A DNA stretch of 64,000 nucleotides from assembly GCA_034509495.1 (NCBI GenBank), contig CM067509.1, positions 10,120,605 to 10,184,604 on the forward strand, written 5' to 3'. The first letter of the stretch is position 1. Every line of letters begins with the position of its first letter. Of this stretch, positions 1 through 12,373 are shown piece by piece. The stretch comes from Acestrorhynchus altus. Taxonomy: Eukaryota > Chordata > Actinopteri > Characiformes > Acestrorhynchidae. The translations under genes were made by a program, and so were the position numbers. The notes under the pieces were generated by a model. The model was not told where the DNA came from. It saw only the letters and a list, made by a program, of their open reading frames with translations, and did no database searches.

Positions 1-29
1 ATGTTCCTTTTGTTGAAGGGCTCTTTTTG

Positions 30-480
30 ACAATCAAAATGCTCGTCAGGCTGTATGCAGAGGAGGGTCGATAATATTATGGCTCTGTACAGATTGTTAT
101 AGCTCATGTCAAAATAAATAACACTAAAACACACAACAGTAACACAAAAACACTTCAAAGTAAAAGCTAATATTACTGTCTTATATTTGGCTCCCCTTTT
201 GCTGATCCAAACGATTAAGAGAAAGCTGATTTATTTATATTATATTTTATTGATATTGTTTGCACATGCTTGGCTTGAATCCAGAAGAGAGATACTGAGT
301 TGAATAATTTTTTATAATTTTAATATCTTATTTTATATATACAAAAGCATCAAGCTACATGTAAAAGCTGATGGATAAACAGGAGATGTTTGGTACTTAA
401 ATGATTCATAATCTGAATAATTGTTACATTCATTGGCTATCAAAATAGTAATTTATTGCAGCCCTACATAATTCAATCAT
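30..480. repeat. Diverged dispersed repeat, copy 1 (partner at 7735-7980)
   Basis: A block around 60-130 (GAGGAGGGTCGATAATATTA and onward through a shared 'ATGGCTCTG') closely resembles the block at about 7757-7835. Both copies continue through AT-rich sequence and converge again at a 'TTGCARCCCTAC' motif. I cannot name the family. There are no coding frames and the boundaries are approximate. Sequence from 480 to 1130 is AT-rich, with nothing recognised. Confidence 0.45.
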
Positions 481-1132
481 AAATGTTACAATATCTCTGA
501 ATGAGACTAAGTTTAGAGGGTGTAAATATAAACAGGCTAAAATCAAATTTTTCACACAAAGCATAGCCACATTCTTACTATTTAATGATGAAAGAATACT
601 TCAATTAAAATACTTAAAAATACTTTAAATATTGAATAAATGCATTGCATTACACCTCTGAAATAAAAAATATTAAATTATTTAAAGAAAACCCCCAGAA
701 CATTATTTAAAATCTATAATATTTGATGTGAACAATATCACGTCAACCCACATCTTGCTCTGTCTATATCCTGATATCGATACAAATATATTGATATATT
801 ACTACTTGCAAGCTGAGAGAAATGCAGCAGAGGTTCCCAGTCTAGTCCACTTTTTTGTTCTATTCCAGTCCTAGACACAACTGAGTCCGGTAATAAGAAC
901 GGAGATTCCATGCACAAATTAACTAGGACACTGGAAAATGGAATAGAAAGAAAACGGGCTGGGTAGGAATCCCCAACCATTGAATTAGAATGAATAGATT
1001 ATGTAAAATCCACTCACCTCTATGTTTGTTCTTCACTGAACTTTCATGATTAAAATGTAGAAACAGATGCTCAAAATAATTATTAGAACTGTTTTTTTTT
1101 ATTTATTATTGCCATTTTGGAGATCATACACA

Positions 1133-1203
1133 TCATATATACATTGTTATATATACATTGTTATATATATAAATATATATAAATAATATATATATATATA
1201 AAA
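1133..1203. repeat. AT-rich simple repeat
   Basis: Imperfect runs of TA with interspersed 'TATACATTGT' units. Confidence 0.8.
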
Positions 1204-1269
1204 TGTTACTGTTGTACACAAACATCACCTCGTTTCAACACTCATTGTCCATTTTATCATCTTTATTTT

Positions 1270-1510
1270 TCATTTAATTACAGACTGCAGGCCATCTGTT
1301 GCTCTATATACTTTGTTAGCCTCCTCAGGACCCCACAGGACCACCACAGAGCAGGTATTATGTGGGGGTTGGGAGATTTTCATCATTGCAGTGACACTGA
1401 CATGTTGGTGGTGTGTTAGTGTGTGTTGTACTGGTATGAATGGATCAGACAAGGCAGTGCTACTGGAGTTTTACTGTTTTATATGCACTGATCCATTTTA
1501 CAGTAACAGC
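1270..1510 (-). repeat. Dispersed otophysan-type repeat, copy 1
   Basis: Read on the minus strand, this block runs from 'AACTCCAGTAGCACTGCC' through 'ACACACTAACACACCACC' and 'CTCTGTGGTGGTCCTGTGG' to 'AACAGATGG'. It matches the block at 22975-23245 nearly end to end. The unit is very common in otophysan fish genomes in my recollection, but I cannot assign a superfamily. The two opposing open frames here (minus 1270-1452, plus 1313-1528) come from the repeat and are not genes. From 1511 to 2252 I see nothing. Confidence 0.7.
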
Positions 1511-2249
1511 TTTCACAGTTGTCCATAGACACTTTGTGTTACTGCAATCATAGACATAAAAACATACTGCATTAAATGGTGCTTTCAAAAATGTTGTCCA
1601 TAAAAATTAAAAAGGAAAAAATCATGTCTTTTTTTCCTTGGAGCAGCATAGCAGACTAGGAGTGCACCTTTAATAAACTGTGTTTAGCTGACTTTAAGGC
1701 CATGCCCAGACAGTTCTCCCATAAGTATGATCAGTGGAGCCAAACATCCCCAAAAGACTTAGGCAGAATTGCAAACTATGTTAAAACAATGCATATACCT
1801 TTTGAAATACCTGCTCATACATTCCTTAAATACAGTGCTTAGTATTATTCTTTGAGTGATGCCACAGAACAGTGGATCACAAACTGTGGCACATGTACAA
1901 GTGGTGGTACACAAAGCATTGCATGGAGGTATGGCAGATATCAGGAAATTTGCTGCATGCACTAAAATTATTAAAGACTACAAATAGAAATCTATTAAGT
2001 TTGTAATACTTTTCATAAAATAATGTATGTATATAAGCCATTAGGCTTCTACCTACAGTATTAGGTAGAAGTATCATAGGCCCTGCAGTAGAAACCCATG
2101 GTCTCAAGACAGGTTAAACCAGCCAGATACTCTGTAATTCAAAACAGTTTGTATGATTAATAGCTGAGTAACTGCCATGTAGGCAACATAGTACACTAGA
2201 TCACCTGTGTCCCAGGTTTGGTAAAATGTCTCCATACCTACCACGCTAG

Positions 2250-2252
<3 letters not shown>

Positions 2253-2312
<60 letters not shown>
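2253..2312. repeat. (TG)n microsatellite
   Basis: About 30 uninterrupted TG dinucleotides. The following stretch, 2313-3495, is AT-rich. A 'CCATATCGCCCAG' motif near 2625 resembles the end of a common fish miniature element; otherwise nothing is seen. Confidence 0.97.
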
Positions 2313-2315
<3 letters not shown>

Positions 2316-3495
2316 ACCATGTGTTCCTTGTGGAAGTTATATATTATCTTAAATTTTGAGAACAATTGAAACAGAAAAACCACTTAGGCTGGGGTTGCAG
2401 CAGTATAACTGGTATACTGTATGCCATGGTATGAAAATTGACTGTCAAAATATGTACATTTGCTTAACATGAGTTATTTATATGTATATAAATATGGGTT
2501 GAGTCGATCTCGTTTATAAAAATGTAAATAACATTTCAATCTTGCAGAATGGGGCGAGGTGTGCTAAATTTTTCACACTGTATTATTTCCATTCAGCTGA
2601 AATATACTGGGAAGTGATTTTGGGTCCATATCGCCCAGTTTACAAGACGAGACATATATTCTCCCCTTTTACCTTTTTATTTCAATTATTTTAACCATAC
2701 TGTTTACTTCACTCAAAAGCTTAGCTGACAAATATTAATTCACCTCGACTGATATGTTTTTGCTTTGGAATATCCTACAGATCTCCTTGCTATGTGGGTC
2801 GTAGATATTGCAGCAGGAAAGAAATCATGCTGTACTTACAAGCTAACCAGAATAATCCATAATGAAAATGATTGATGAATACAAAATGGTTCAGAAGGGC
2901 TTCACCTCATGTGCAGCCTTTTAAACTGAACTTTATTTATTGTTAAAAAAAATGAGATATTCTTCCAAATACTTCCATTAATATGTTTCAAGTTTTTAAC
3001 TATAGTAAAGGATTTGATTAAGCAAACAAAAAAACGCATCCTCAACCCTGGATAGTCTCCCAGTTCCTGTTTAATTAGTTCATAATTATAATTATTAGAA
3101 GAAAATAATTGTGAAATTACGGCAATTAGTGTTATTGTGAAAATCTCAGAGTTCCAACCCTATATGCAAATTTACAGCAGTAAATTTGAAGAATCTATAA
3201 ACGAACATTTTCAGAAAGTGAAATATTTAAAACATGCTTTGGTTACCAACATGGTTCTTTATGGCTCTTTGCAGAACCAAAAATGGTTCTTTACCTTTAT
3301 TTTTACTGTGAATCTCAGCTGTGGGAAGCATATTTAAGCTGCCCATCACATCATCAACAATAACAGTTTGAGTGATAAATTGAAACTCTTACCGTACTGG
3401 TGAATTCCAGGAGAATATGTGCACATGCATAGAATTCCTCTTCTCTATGGAACAGGAAGGGCTCATATTAAATCTCCCAGGTGGCTATTCCCATT

Positions 3496-3800
3496 TCTTA
3501 TTGTTAAAGCCACCTGTCTGGAGCGGACCAGGCTGAGCGCCGTCTTCAAGCTCTGCTGCCCAACACTGCAACACACAGACAGGGCTATAATTACTATGGA
3601 TTCAGACATACTGCATTTATATCCCTTTAAACCAGAATCCAGCTCCGTTTCCTACCCCAGACTGATCTGCCCCTACCCAGCCCACTAATACCAGCTCACT
3701 CCCCCATTGTGAAGCAATGATCCAAGTCTGTGACTCGCCCACACAAATACACAAAAACAGTTCAGAGCTCCAGGCTGACGCCCGAGATCTCGCTTTAAAC
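3496..3800. repeat. Dispersed GC-richer repeat, copy 1 (partner 12800-13105)
   Basis: The two copies share order and sequence throughout: 'AAGCCACCTG', 'CTTCAAGCT', 'CAACACACACAGA', 'CTATAATTACTAT', 'CTGCATTTATAT', 'CTGCCCCTACC', 'GAAGCAATGA', 'TGTGACTC' and 'GCCCGAGATC'. They are roughly three-quarters identical, so this is an old dispersed family of about 300 bases. The plus open frame 3419-3688 crosses it and has no recognisable protein signature. Confidence 0.7.
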
Positions 3801-4103
3801 CTGTGATTGTTTGCTGTATGTGCAGGTACTACTATTCAGATTCTGATGTTCAAATGCTAAAGTCACTATTCAGGTTTTCATTATACTTCACTTAAAGTTC
3901 ATACAAGTTTTAACATGGCTGTAAAGCTCACTGTACCTGTTTGAGAATTATGACTCAGACCTATAATACAGTAATAAAAAACTCTATTCAAATACTCATT
4001 TCTACTTGATATATCAGAAGATTAAATATATCAGACTTTGATTTTTAGCAAATATGCACTGCAATGTACCAACACTGAAGAAACAACCCACAGCTCTCTA
4101 ACC

Positions 4104-4140
4104 CAGGGGTTCTCAGCCTTTTCCACCTCATGGCTCAGCT
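4104..4140. mobile_element. hAT-type terminal repeat remnant
   Basis: 'CAGGGGTTCTCAGCCTTTTC' matches the usual start of hAT-superfamily terminal repeats (CAGGGGT-). No matching second end was found within a few hundred bases, so this is a solo end. Confidence 0.4.
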
Positions 4141-4639
4141 TTTTAGAACTAGAAGAAAATCACTCAACCTTTCATGTAAAACTGTTTTTCTATTTTATTT
4201 TTTGAGTGCTGACACTGAAAACGTGAAACTTCAAGCCTGAACAGCAGCTTTAAAAATAGCATGCCTTCATTAAAACCTCTGCACCAAACGTAGCTCACAA
4301 ACATGAGAGGTAAAAATGTGTGGCTAATATCAGACGACACATCCAGTTGCAAAAATGTGGACGTCTTTAATTCTGTCTAAAAGCTGTCTCTATGTTAGAC
4401 CTCATGTCTGGGTTGTACTGCCGGATGATTTTTGCATTTTCTGAAGAACAGTGTCACCATCCTTTCTTTATTTAAGAAACGTCTACATCTCCAGTTTCCT
4501 AAATGCATCAGCCGCGTGAAACTGATACCATTTAATTTGCCTTGAATTATTTCTGTTATTTGTGCATTTCTATTCATGTTAATATAATGTTATTGATATG
4601 TCATCACATGATTCCACACACAGTAGTATGTATTTAAAG

Positions 4640-4762
4640 CAGGGGTCATCAATCCTGCTCTTGGAGAGATACCTAGTCCACCCCACCTGATGCATCCATT
4701 TACTGCCTTCAGAAGTTCATGACTGGCTGGATGGGGTGTGCAATTTGGGCTGGAGGAGCAGG
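4640..4762. mobile_element. hAT-type miniature element, right end lost in a microsatellite
   Basis: The left end 'CAGGGGTCATCAATCCTGCT' is followed about 105 bases later by 'GGCTGGAGGAGCAGGAT', the start of the inverted copy. The rest of the right arm is missing where a TG/CA tract begins. The same family gives the complete palindrome at 52214-52321. Confidence 0.6.
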
Positions 4763-4830
4763 ATGTGTGTGTGTATGCACGCACACATGCACACACACGC
4801 ACGCGCGCGCACGCACACACACACACACAC
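4763..4830. repeat. TG/CA/CG compound microsatellite
   Basis: The tract starts as (TG)n, passes through CG-containing units and ends as (CA)n, so it is itself partly self-complementary. It sits exactly between a truncated hAT miniature element and a truncated Tc1 copy. Confidence 0.95.
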
Positions 4831-4837
4831 CCCTTTT

Positions 4838-5918
4838 GAGTACGATGCTACAAACTTGTTTTTGGGAAGTTTCTCCAATCCTTCTTTGCAGAACCTCTCA
4901 AGCTTCACCAGACTGGATGGGGAGCATTAGTGCAGTCATTTTTAGACATCTCAAGAGAAGTTCAACTGAGTCCAAGTCTGAGCAAGCCACTCAAAGACAG
5001 AGTTGTCTGAAGCCATTCATTTATCATCTTGGCAGTGTGCTTAGGTTTGTTGTCGTTGTACATCGCTGCAGTCACCTTTCTCTCAACCCACAAAAAACAT
5101 CCCTACAGCATGATGCTGCCACCACCATACTTTACTCTAGGAATGGAATTGTCTAGGTGATGAGCAGTGCCTGGTTTCCTCCAGACATAATGCTTAACGT
5201 TCAGTCCAAAAAGTTTCTCATGATCTGAGAGTTGTTTGAGTGCCTTTTGGCAAACAGATGGCCTGTCATGTGCTTTTGACTGAGGAGTGGCTACCGTCTG
5301 GCCAGTCTACCATACATGCTTGATGGAGGGCTGCAGAAATGGTTGTCCTTCTCGAAGGTTCTCCTCTCTCCACAGAGAGATGATTGGGTTCTTGGTCATA
5401 CCCTGACAAACCTCCTACCACAATCACACGGTTTGGCTGGGTGGTCAGCTCTATGAAGAGTCCTGTTAGTTCCAAACTACTTCCATTTACGGCTGATGGG
5501 AGGACACTGTGCTCATTCATACAGCAAAAATTAATTTACTGTACTTTTCCTCTGTACTTGTTCCAATCCCGGAGGTCTACAAACAATTCCTTAGAATTTC
5601 ATGGCTTGGTTTGTGCTCAGACATGCACCATCTACTATATACACCTTATATAAACAGATGTGTTTGCCTTTCTAAGTCATGCCCAAACAACTTTATTTAC
5701 CACAGGTGTTTTCCAATCAACCTGTAGAAACAGCTGGAGGATGATCAGTGGAAACATATTGCACCTGAGCTCAATTTTTAGTGTCCTGGAAAAGGGGGTG
5801 AATACTTATGTACGTTATATTTTTTGGGGGGCTGTTTAAATTCATTTTTTCCTTAAAATTCGAATTAATTTTGAAATAAAGCTTTAACATAAAACATGCT
5901 GTGATTACTTTCCGGATG
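4838..5918 (-). mobile_element. Tc1-like transposon relic, family A copy 1, transposase on minus strand
   Basis: This is the same family as 39509-40806, co-linear over most of its length. Read on the minus strand it carries transposase debris. The C-terminal stretch 'LERFCKEGLEKLPKN' lies at about 4850-4900. A deletion of about 70 bases relative to the other copy removes sequence between the second catalytic Asp region and the preceding block. The right end retains a terminal-repeat core, minus strand 'CATCCGGAAAGTAATCACAG', ending at 5918. The left end is cut at a CA tract. Many stops are present, so it cannot be active. The plus-strand open frames here are shadows of the repeat. Confidence 0.85.
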
Positions 5919-5919
5919 T

Positions 5920-5947
5920 GCGCACACATGCACACGCACACACACAC
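5920..5947. repeat. CA-rich microsatellite
   Basis: GCGCACACATGCACACGCAC followed by (CA)n abuts the right end of the Tc1 relic. Confidence 0.85.
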
Positions 5948-7086
5948 TGGATGTGTGCAATCGTAACGGTTGGGTTACCCAACGTAGGTCCAAACTTTTG
6001 GCGCTGGCTTTCTGCTCACTGCCACTCACAGTGTGATATCTGCAGAACCAGTATGGCACGATACACAGTGACGTACAACAATGAGGCTTGTGCCTGCTTG
6101 TCACATGCACAGCAGAGCATGAACCCTGATTTTTTTTTGTACACACCACACAGTGTGATGTGTCTTAGGAAAGATTTGTTAAAGGACTGGGTTTTTATTC
6201 TCTGATATCTGAGCCAGAATTTTCATTTATATTAATTTGTCACGTGAAAGAAATAAAGAAAAAAGAACCAGAAGAAACATCCACAACACTTTAGCTTAGA
6301 TAAAATGATGTTAGAGTGTAGTACTTACAGTTCTGCTATGTAACTGCTATATAAAGTGGAACATTGTTAACAAAATTTTTTGTCTGTTTCATTGATGCCA
6401 CTTGTTAGGGGTACAGGTATGTTGTGAGTGGTAATGTGTTCCTTCTATAGGGTTGAGGGTGGGCTTGGAATACAGAGGAAGAGAGAACGTGTACGACATG
6501 CAAAGGCCTAACCCTGACATTTATATCAGTGGGTTTCTTCAGCAGTATCTCAATGTATGATCCAAATGTCTGCCATTACAGTAAGGACCTATATCTATTA
6601 CAGTAGATTATAAATATTCAATATTGTATTATCGAAAAAAAAAAATGGATGTAGTGTAGGATATGGGTTCATACCATCTTCTGATATGGTGACATGAAGC
6701 ATATATTTACTGATACTGAACTTTACTACTAGAGATGGTGGGTTTTGTGTTTGGCATTGTGCATCTCTGTGCATACACCGTTACAAATAGCAAAGCCCTG
6801 GCAGGACCTCATATAACACCACAAGCTAACCTGTTTGTACTACATGAAATATTGAAGGTCCTGTAGTCCATGGTGCTTTTTTTCATTGCTATTAAATATT
6901 CATTTTGTGCATTAACCCTTCCTAAGTGTGGGCCACAGAGACTCCAGAGATATGGACCAATGGTCAGCTCTGAAGATTTGGAACAGTGACAGGAGTTGGC
7001 AGACACCAGCACGAATCATGCACTCCCTAGCTGTGGGAGAGCTCACGAGCACTTGCATTCACACCTAATTGTAGGGAAATTGAGCG
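5948..7086. other. Unannotated noncoding stretch
   Basis: AT-rich sequence with no credible coding frame, splice pattern or recognisable repeat. The small frames at 5865-6205 and 6809-7012 have no protein signature. Confidence 0.6.
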
Positions 7087-7146
<60 letters not shown>

Positions 7147-7156
7147 CTTGCTTGCT
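7087..7156. repeat. (CCTG)n tetranucleotide repeat
   Basis: Fourteen or more CCTG units decay into CTTG units at the right end. The plus frame 6996-7184 reads it as a cysteine/leucine/proline/alanine repeat, which is an artefact. Confidence 0.97.
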
Positions 7157-7734
7157 TAAATGCGTCAATCCAAGATCACTGTGAAAGTCATTTCAAAATG
7201 TGGGAAGGCAGCGAGTGCGTGGAAATCAGAACAGATGGAAAAAGGCGCGTTAGTCAGGTTGCAATGGTATCAGTTGTGTATTAGGAGCCTAAGAAAACCT
7301 GTTTGAATAGTTTCTCTGTGGTTTGGAGCCCTCCAGTCAGTTTGAGACACTCTTCAAAGCCACATTACTCCATCTCCATTTGCTTAATATCTATTATTCC
7401 ACACACATCTCTGTCTATTTGATTACATAAAAAAAACAAAAAAACAATCATGCTAAATGATTTAACATTGGAAGAACTCTTGGTATTGTCTGGTATGGAC
7501 AGACAGGTAACCATTATAAATCTCTAATTTCTAGATTATAAAATCTAACAACACATAGGCATAGTTGACTTAAACTAACTAATTTAATAGTGAATAGTCT
7601 GCAGCGACGCCACTCTGTTAAGTGCAAGGCGTATGAGTCTCATATGGACACAGACTGTAAAAAAGTAGAGTAAAAAGAAACAAATCTTCCAACCCAGAAA
7701 TGTTAGTGGGAGTTCAACACTCAACAAGTCAAAA

Positions 7735-7980
7735 CAATTTGCAGAATACGCCACAAGTGGAGGAGGGTTGACAATATTATGGCTCTGACCAGAGTGTCAC
7801 TAATATAAATGTCACATAAATACTTTCAAACAAAGCTGAAACTGCAGTCTCATTTTTTTAATCTACAAAAATTAATTAGCAGCTACTTTGTACATCCTTG
7901 GTTTTAAACTTACATATTTATAATATTTTATATTATTCATCTAGAATTTGTTGCAACCCTACTGTAGAATAAATTGAACT
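7735..7980. repeat. Diverged dispersed repeat, copy 2 (partner at 30-480)
   Basis: 'GAGGAGGGTTGACAATATTA' near 7759 aligns with the block near 62, and the alignment continues to 'GTTGCAACCCTACTGTAG' near 7952. From 7981 to 9814 no gene or repeat is recognised apart from short TG-rich and purine-rich tracts (8655-8712, 9171-9213). Confidence 0.45.
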
Positions 7981-9814
7981 GTTTGAGTGATGGACAAAGT
8001 AGATAAATCTATTACTTAGAGAGCCGAATAAAGCTCTGGTTGTATGTCCTTCAGAGAAAAAAATAAAAACTATGTAATATAGATCAGTTACAGCCAATGA
8101 TCCCAAAACTAACACAGGCTAATCTCACAAGAAATCACTCAGATAGAATGTTTGATGCTTGCTCTGGCTAAACACCACTGCTAAACCAATAAGATTTTTC
8201 AGATTAATTTGGGCAGCATGATCAGAAAAAAACAACAACACAGGATTTGAGATGTGCTATTTGTTCATAGAAGGCAGATCAGAAAGGGAAAAGTGTTGTT
8301 GTATTCAACAAGTTAACCTCTAGAGGATGCCGTTTATTGAACCGTATGCTCCTTTACTGACCAGAGTTTGAAACAAATGGGGAAAAAAATTCTATTTCTT
8401 ACATTATTCATTGGGGTACAGACAGAAGATTAACTGCAGCTCTACAATAGCTTTCTGAATGAGATTTCAGCAGGCTATTGTTAAAGAGGTGTCTGTCAGC
8501 ACCGTCTAAGCTTTAATATGCACTGCATTCATTAGTGTGTGGTAATTCATAAGGCTTATCGATCCCTCTGCGCTTTATGGCAGGGGAAAATTAGGAAGAT
8601 CAAATGAACAATTTTGCTAAGCTGCATGCAATAACCCTCCTGAGTACACAGTGAGAGAGAGGACATACAGACGAAGAGCATGAGACAGAGGTAGAGAGAG
8701 ATAGAAAGAAAATCAATGCAGTAATATCAGCCCTTCGTTTGAGTGAACCCCCCCATGTTAAGGACACAGGGTAAAGGATATTGCAGTGCAGAGAAGTGCG
8801 TCATAGTGATAATCACTCTCCCATTTAACATTCCTTCCATACTGGCTTTTCAAAACAGACTCATAATTACAGATGCTGCCATTAAAGTGCACTACAATAG
8901 GAAGTGAAAATAGTTCTTGCATAAATTTAAAACCACAGACAGGGAAAGTACAAGACAGACAAAATAAATAAATAAACAAACAAACCAACCAACCTAATTG
9001 TTTAATGGACCTTCCTTCCTCCCTACATTCATGAGCCAACAGATTAGAAAATGCTCTTCTCTGGCTCTCCACTGTCTAGTGTGCTTTACATGGTGTCTGA
9101 GAAGGGCAAAGTGACAATTAAGAAGTCAGGCCACAGAGGGTTCTAGTACAGGAACTCAGTAGAGTGAAACTGTGTGTGCGCGGGAGTGTGCATGCGCGAG
9201 TGTGTGTGTGTGAGAGATTGTCCTCTTTATGGGGAAAACCTCTTGAAAAGCAAGGATATATTAAATCAAATTATGAATGGGTTTTATGGATCATCCAATA
9301 TCCCTTAGCTGAATAGTAATATACAACACAATATACTAGTGCATGTCAAAAACGTGAAAGTTCATTTGGTTTCACAATTTCATACAATACGCTCATATAT
9401 TTTATATTACATAAAAGTAAAGTAACAAAGCTTCATACCTTTTTTGTTTTGTTGTTGATCAGTTTGGCTTGTACCTCAGGAAAACCAGAAATCCAGAATT
9501 TGAAATTATATTTAATTTTAAAGTTTGATTTCAAGACAGTGTAATAAATATAAAATATATAGCACTTTATCTTTTTGAATAAAGCTATGTACAAAAAAAA
9601 CAACTTCTTTTTACATGCACTAGTATCATGTGGAAAATATACAATGTGAAAAAATTAGGACATCCATTAAATCAATCCATCCCTGAAATACAGAAAAAAA
9701 AAAACATTTCTGCAATTTAGAAATGAATTATAATTGTATAGTTTTTGTGGGTTTCAAGCATTCATTGTTTTGTTGTTTTTTTACACTGTATCTAGTTCAG
9801 CACTCAAAACACAA

Positions 9815-10260
9815 TTATGGGGCTGAGTTAAAGCATATAAATGGAAAGTTGTGTGGAAGGGGACATTTGGTGGAAAAAGATGCATGAGCAACAGAGATGA
9901 CCTCAACCTTAAGAGGGTTGTGAAAAACATTATTCAAGAACTTGGGAGAGCTGGGCTGAGGATCAGGGTGGAGGCTGTGCATTAAGAGCCACCACATGCA
10001 GATGTCTTCAGGAAAGGGGCTGCAGCATTCCTAATATCAAGCCCTGCCTGAAGCAGAGACAGCGTCAGCAGTGTCTTACCTGGGTTAAGGAGAAAAAGTG
10101 GACTGCTGCTCATTAATCCAAAGTCATCTTTTAGGATTCATTTAATTTTGCATTTCATTTGGAAGTCAAAAGTCCTAGAGTCTCAACTCAAGCTTCTTAA
10201 GTCTGGAGGAAGTGGGGAGAGGCACAGAATACAAGGTGTCTGAACTATGAGGTCCAAACT
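9815..10260 (+). mobile_element. Tc1-like transposase relic, N-terminal and first catalytic region
   Basis: On the plus strand the block resembles the fish Tc1 family whose coding region includes 'RQRQ-CLTWVKEKKWTAAH'; this lies around 10053-10115. It is followed by the region that normally carries the first catalytic Asp (a W-S-D-E-S/K-F-type motif). The reading frame is broken by stops, for example in the Trp/Ser-Lys block. The element stops near 10260 without its catalytic C-terminal half. A different Tc1 family resumes at 10403, so this is a truncated relic. Confidence 0.7.
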
Positions 10261-10402
10261 GTGGTGTGAATTTTGTGCACCATTAAATCTGTACTAACTA
10301 ACTGATGAAAATAAACGAATACACTACTCATTTAACATAGCAGTGTTAACAACAGCAATGTTTCAAATTTGAGGTTCATAATTTACACACAGGTTATTTT
10401 TA

Positions 10403-10990
10403 GTGCCCAAATCAAAGATTGAAAAGAAAAGAAAAGAAAAAAAAAAAAAAAAACATCTAAAGAACAACATCTGGACCTGGAAATCTTGTCAAGCTAGAAA
10501 GAATCATGAAGAAAGAAGGATATGTGAAAAGATTGAAAGAAAACCTGAAGCAGTCATCAGCAAAACCTGGTCTGGGTCATTACTTTCTCTTCCAACATGA
10601 CAATGAACCAAAACATACATCACTCCTGGTGAAGAACTACCTCCAAAAGACCAAAGTGAACGTTATTGACTGGCCTGCACAAAGCCCCGACATGAATCCC
10701 ATTGAAAACCTGTGGGCTGGACTGTAGAAGAAGGTTCATACCACAAGGCCATCAAATCTGGAGAAGCTTGAGTGATTTGCCAAAGAATTGGCTGGGAGTC
10801 CTCAGGAGACTTGTTGAAAACTACAGCAAATGCCTGCACGCCTTTATCCAGCAAAATTGACTATTAGCATCAGGGGGTTATTCATTTATTACCAATTTGA
10901 CCTTTTTTTAAATAATTTCATTTTGGTTGGCCAAATAAAACAATGTAATCATTCAAAATAAAAGTGGGATGTCTGGGAAAGCTGTGTTAA
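10403..10990 (+). mobile_element. Tc1-like transposase relic with DD34E catalytic core, C-terminal half
   Basis: The plus frame 10506-10727 ends with the classic Tc1 C-terminal core. 'FQHDNEPKHTS' holds the second catalytic Asp and 'WPAQSPDMNPIENLW' the catalytic Glu. I count 34 residues between them, the DD34E spacing of true Tc1 elements. A stop follows 'LWAGL' where the family would continue. The first catalytic Asp and the DNA-binding domain are missing, so the protein cannot work. The left edge runs into an A-rich stretch at 10430-10452. Confidence 0.85.
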
Positions 10991-11078
10991 AGGGAAGCTA
11001 ATAATTTTGTCCTGAAGTGTCCGTTTTACAATTTCAGAAATACAGGTGAACAATCATGACCGTTGTAATTGGATTATG

Positions 11079-11080
<2 letters not shown>

Positions 11081-11109
<29 letters not shown>
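11081..11109. repeat. Poly(A) tract
   Basis: Twenty-nine consecutive A residues, possibly a retroposon tail on the plus strand, but no body was recognised upstream. The stretch 11110-11656 shows nothing further. Confidence 0.9.
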
Positions 11110-11112
<3 letters not shown>

Positions 11113-11655
11113 GAATGTCCACACTGGCAGGCCGGTGAGACGCACTGCTACACTATGAAAGTGTTCAATATAAATTAAAATCCACATTCGATGAATATGG
11201 CTCCACACAGTCTGCCTGTGTTACTGAAACAACAGCAGTCTAGCATGGTTTACTGCTGAATCCCTAGAAACTGTCAGTGTGACACACAAACAGATAACAG
11301 AAACTCATGTTCAGGGGATGTTTTAAACTCTTGGATTAATGCTGCACCCTGCATGGCTGGAACGGTTTCTCAGGAAGTGTGCTCACCCTCGTCAGCAGTT
11401 AAACACACCAGTCATTGTCCATGCGATGACTGACTGGTAGCGTTGGAATGTTGATTCAGAGGGAATTAGCTGCAAATCTCAGCATTATCCTACCATCAAT
11501 ATATGCAGGCTGTGCATTCATGCCATGTACTCAAATACAAATGTTGAGGTATGACTACAGTAGACCTTCCAATTTAATCAATATTAACTAATTAATGCAA
11601 TTGTATATGTATGTAATATAATGCATCTAATCATTTAATTTATTGCATCTGACCA

Positions 11656-11656
<1 letters not shown>

Positions 11657-11706
<50 letters not shown>
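11657..11706. repeat. (ATCT)n tetranucleotide repeat
   Basis: About twelve perfect ATCT units. Confidence 0.97.
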
Positions 11707-11764
11707 TCCCTGTTCATGTGAATTCATTTGCGCAGTGAATGTTAGTACATGTGACAATGTCTGC

Positions 11765-11905
11765 ATTAGGGCTGAAAGATCTGCTCAACTGTGTTCAATT
11801 CTAATTTTTTTCCCCACATTGTATTTCTCACATCATATTGTATATCAGCATTCAGCTAAAATATCAGGTTAAGATTTTTTTGTCCATATCGCCTAGCCCC
11901 AGTCT
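11765..11905. repeat. Possible AT-rich miniature-element remnant
   Basis: The block begins 'TTAGGGCTGAAAGATCTG' and ends 'CCATATCGCCTAGCCCCAG'. The two ends form an imperfect inverted repeat of the 'AGGGCTGGGCGATATGG' type common in fish genomes. Related ends occur near 2625 and 30903. Confidence 0.4.
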
Positions 11906-12299
11906 GCATTATAGTTTTGAGAACGTGTCAATGGTATTTTTCTTACATTAGTCTACATTGCCTCTGAATGTATGTTTCGTGTGTTTGACTCCAACATCCA
12001 CAACTTTGAAACATGGATTTTTAATCAAATGTGATGAAACTTCATACAGAATAGCCTGAACAGAAGTGACCCATTTTTACAGAATAAGGAAGTTGATGGT
12101 GCATAAACCCTATTAAGATGAATAAAGGCTGTAGTCAAAATATCTACGTTGACTCACAGACCTCTGATGTGTTCTATTTAGCTGGAGGGCTAACTTGCAA
12201 ACTTTTGTCCTCCATATCTAAGGAGTAATAGTGCAATGCTGATATGAATATATGAAAAAAGTAACATTTTAAGACAGTATATCCTCAAATAGCATTTTA

Positions 12300-12373
12300 T
12301 TCAGAAGAGGCAGAAGAAATAAAAGCAGCAGCAGAAGTAGAAGAAGCAGAAGAATAAGCAGCAGAAGAAGAAT
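12300..12373. repeat. Purine-rich (GCA/GAA)n imperfect trinucleotide tract
   Basis: Mixed CAG, AAG and GAA units. The minus frame 12301-12543 reads it as a run of Phe and Cys and is not a gene. Confidence 0.8.

Noticed and set aside
4719..5156. 145-codon plus frame
   Set aside because: It is antisense to a Tc1 transposase relic and passes through a CA microsatellite.
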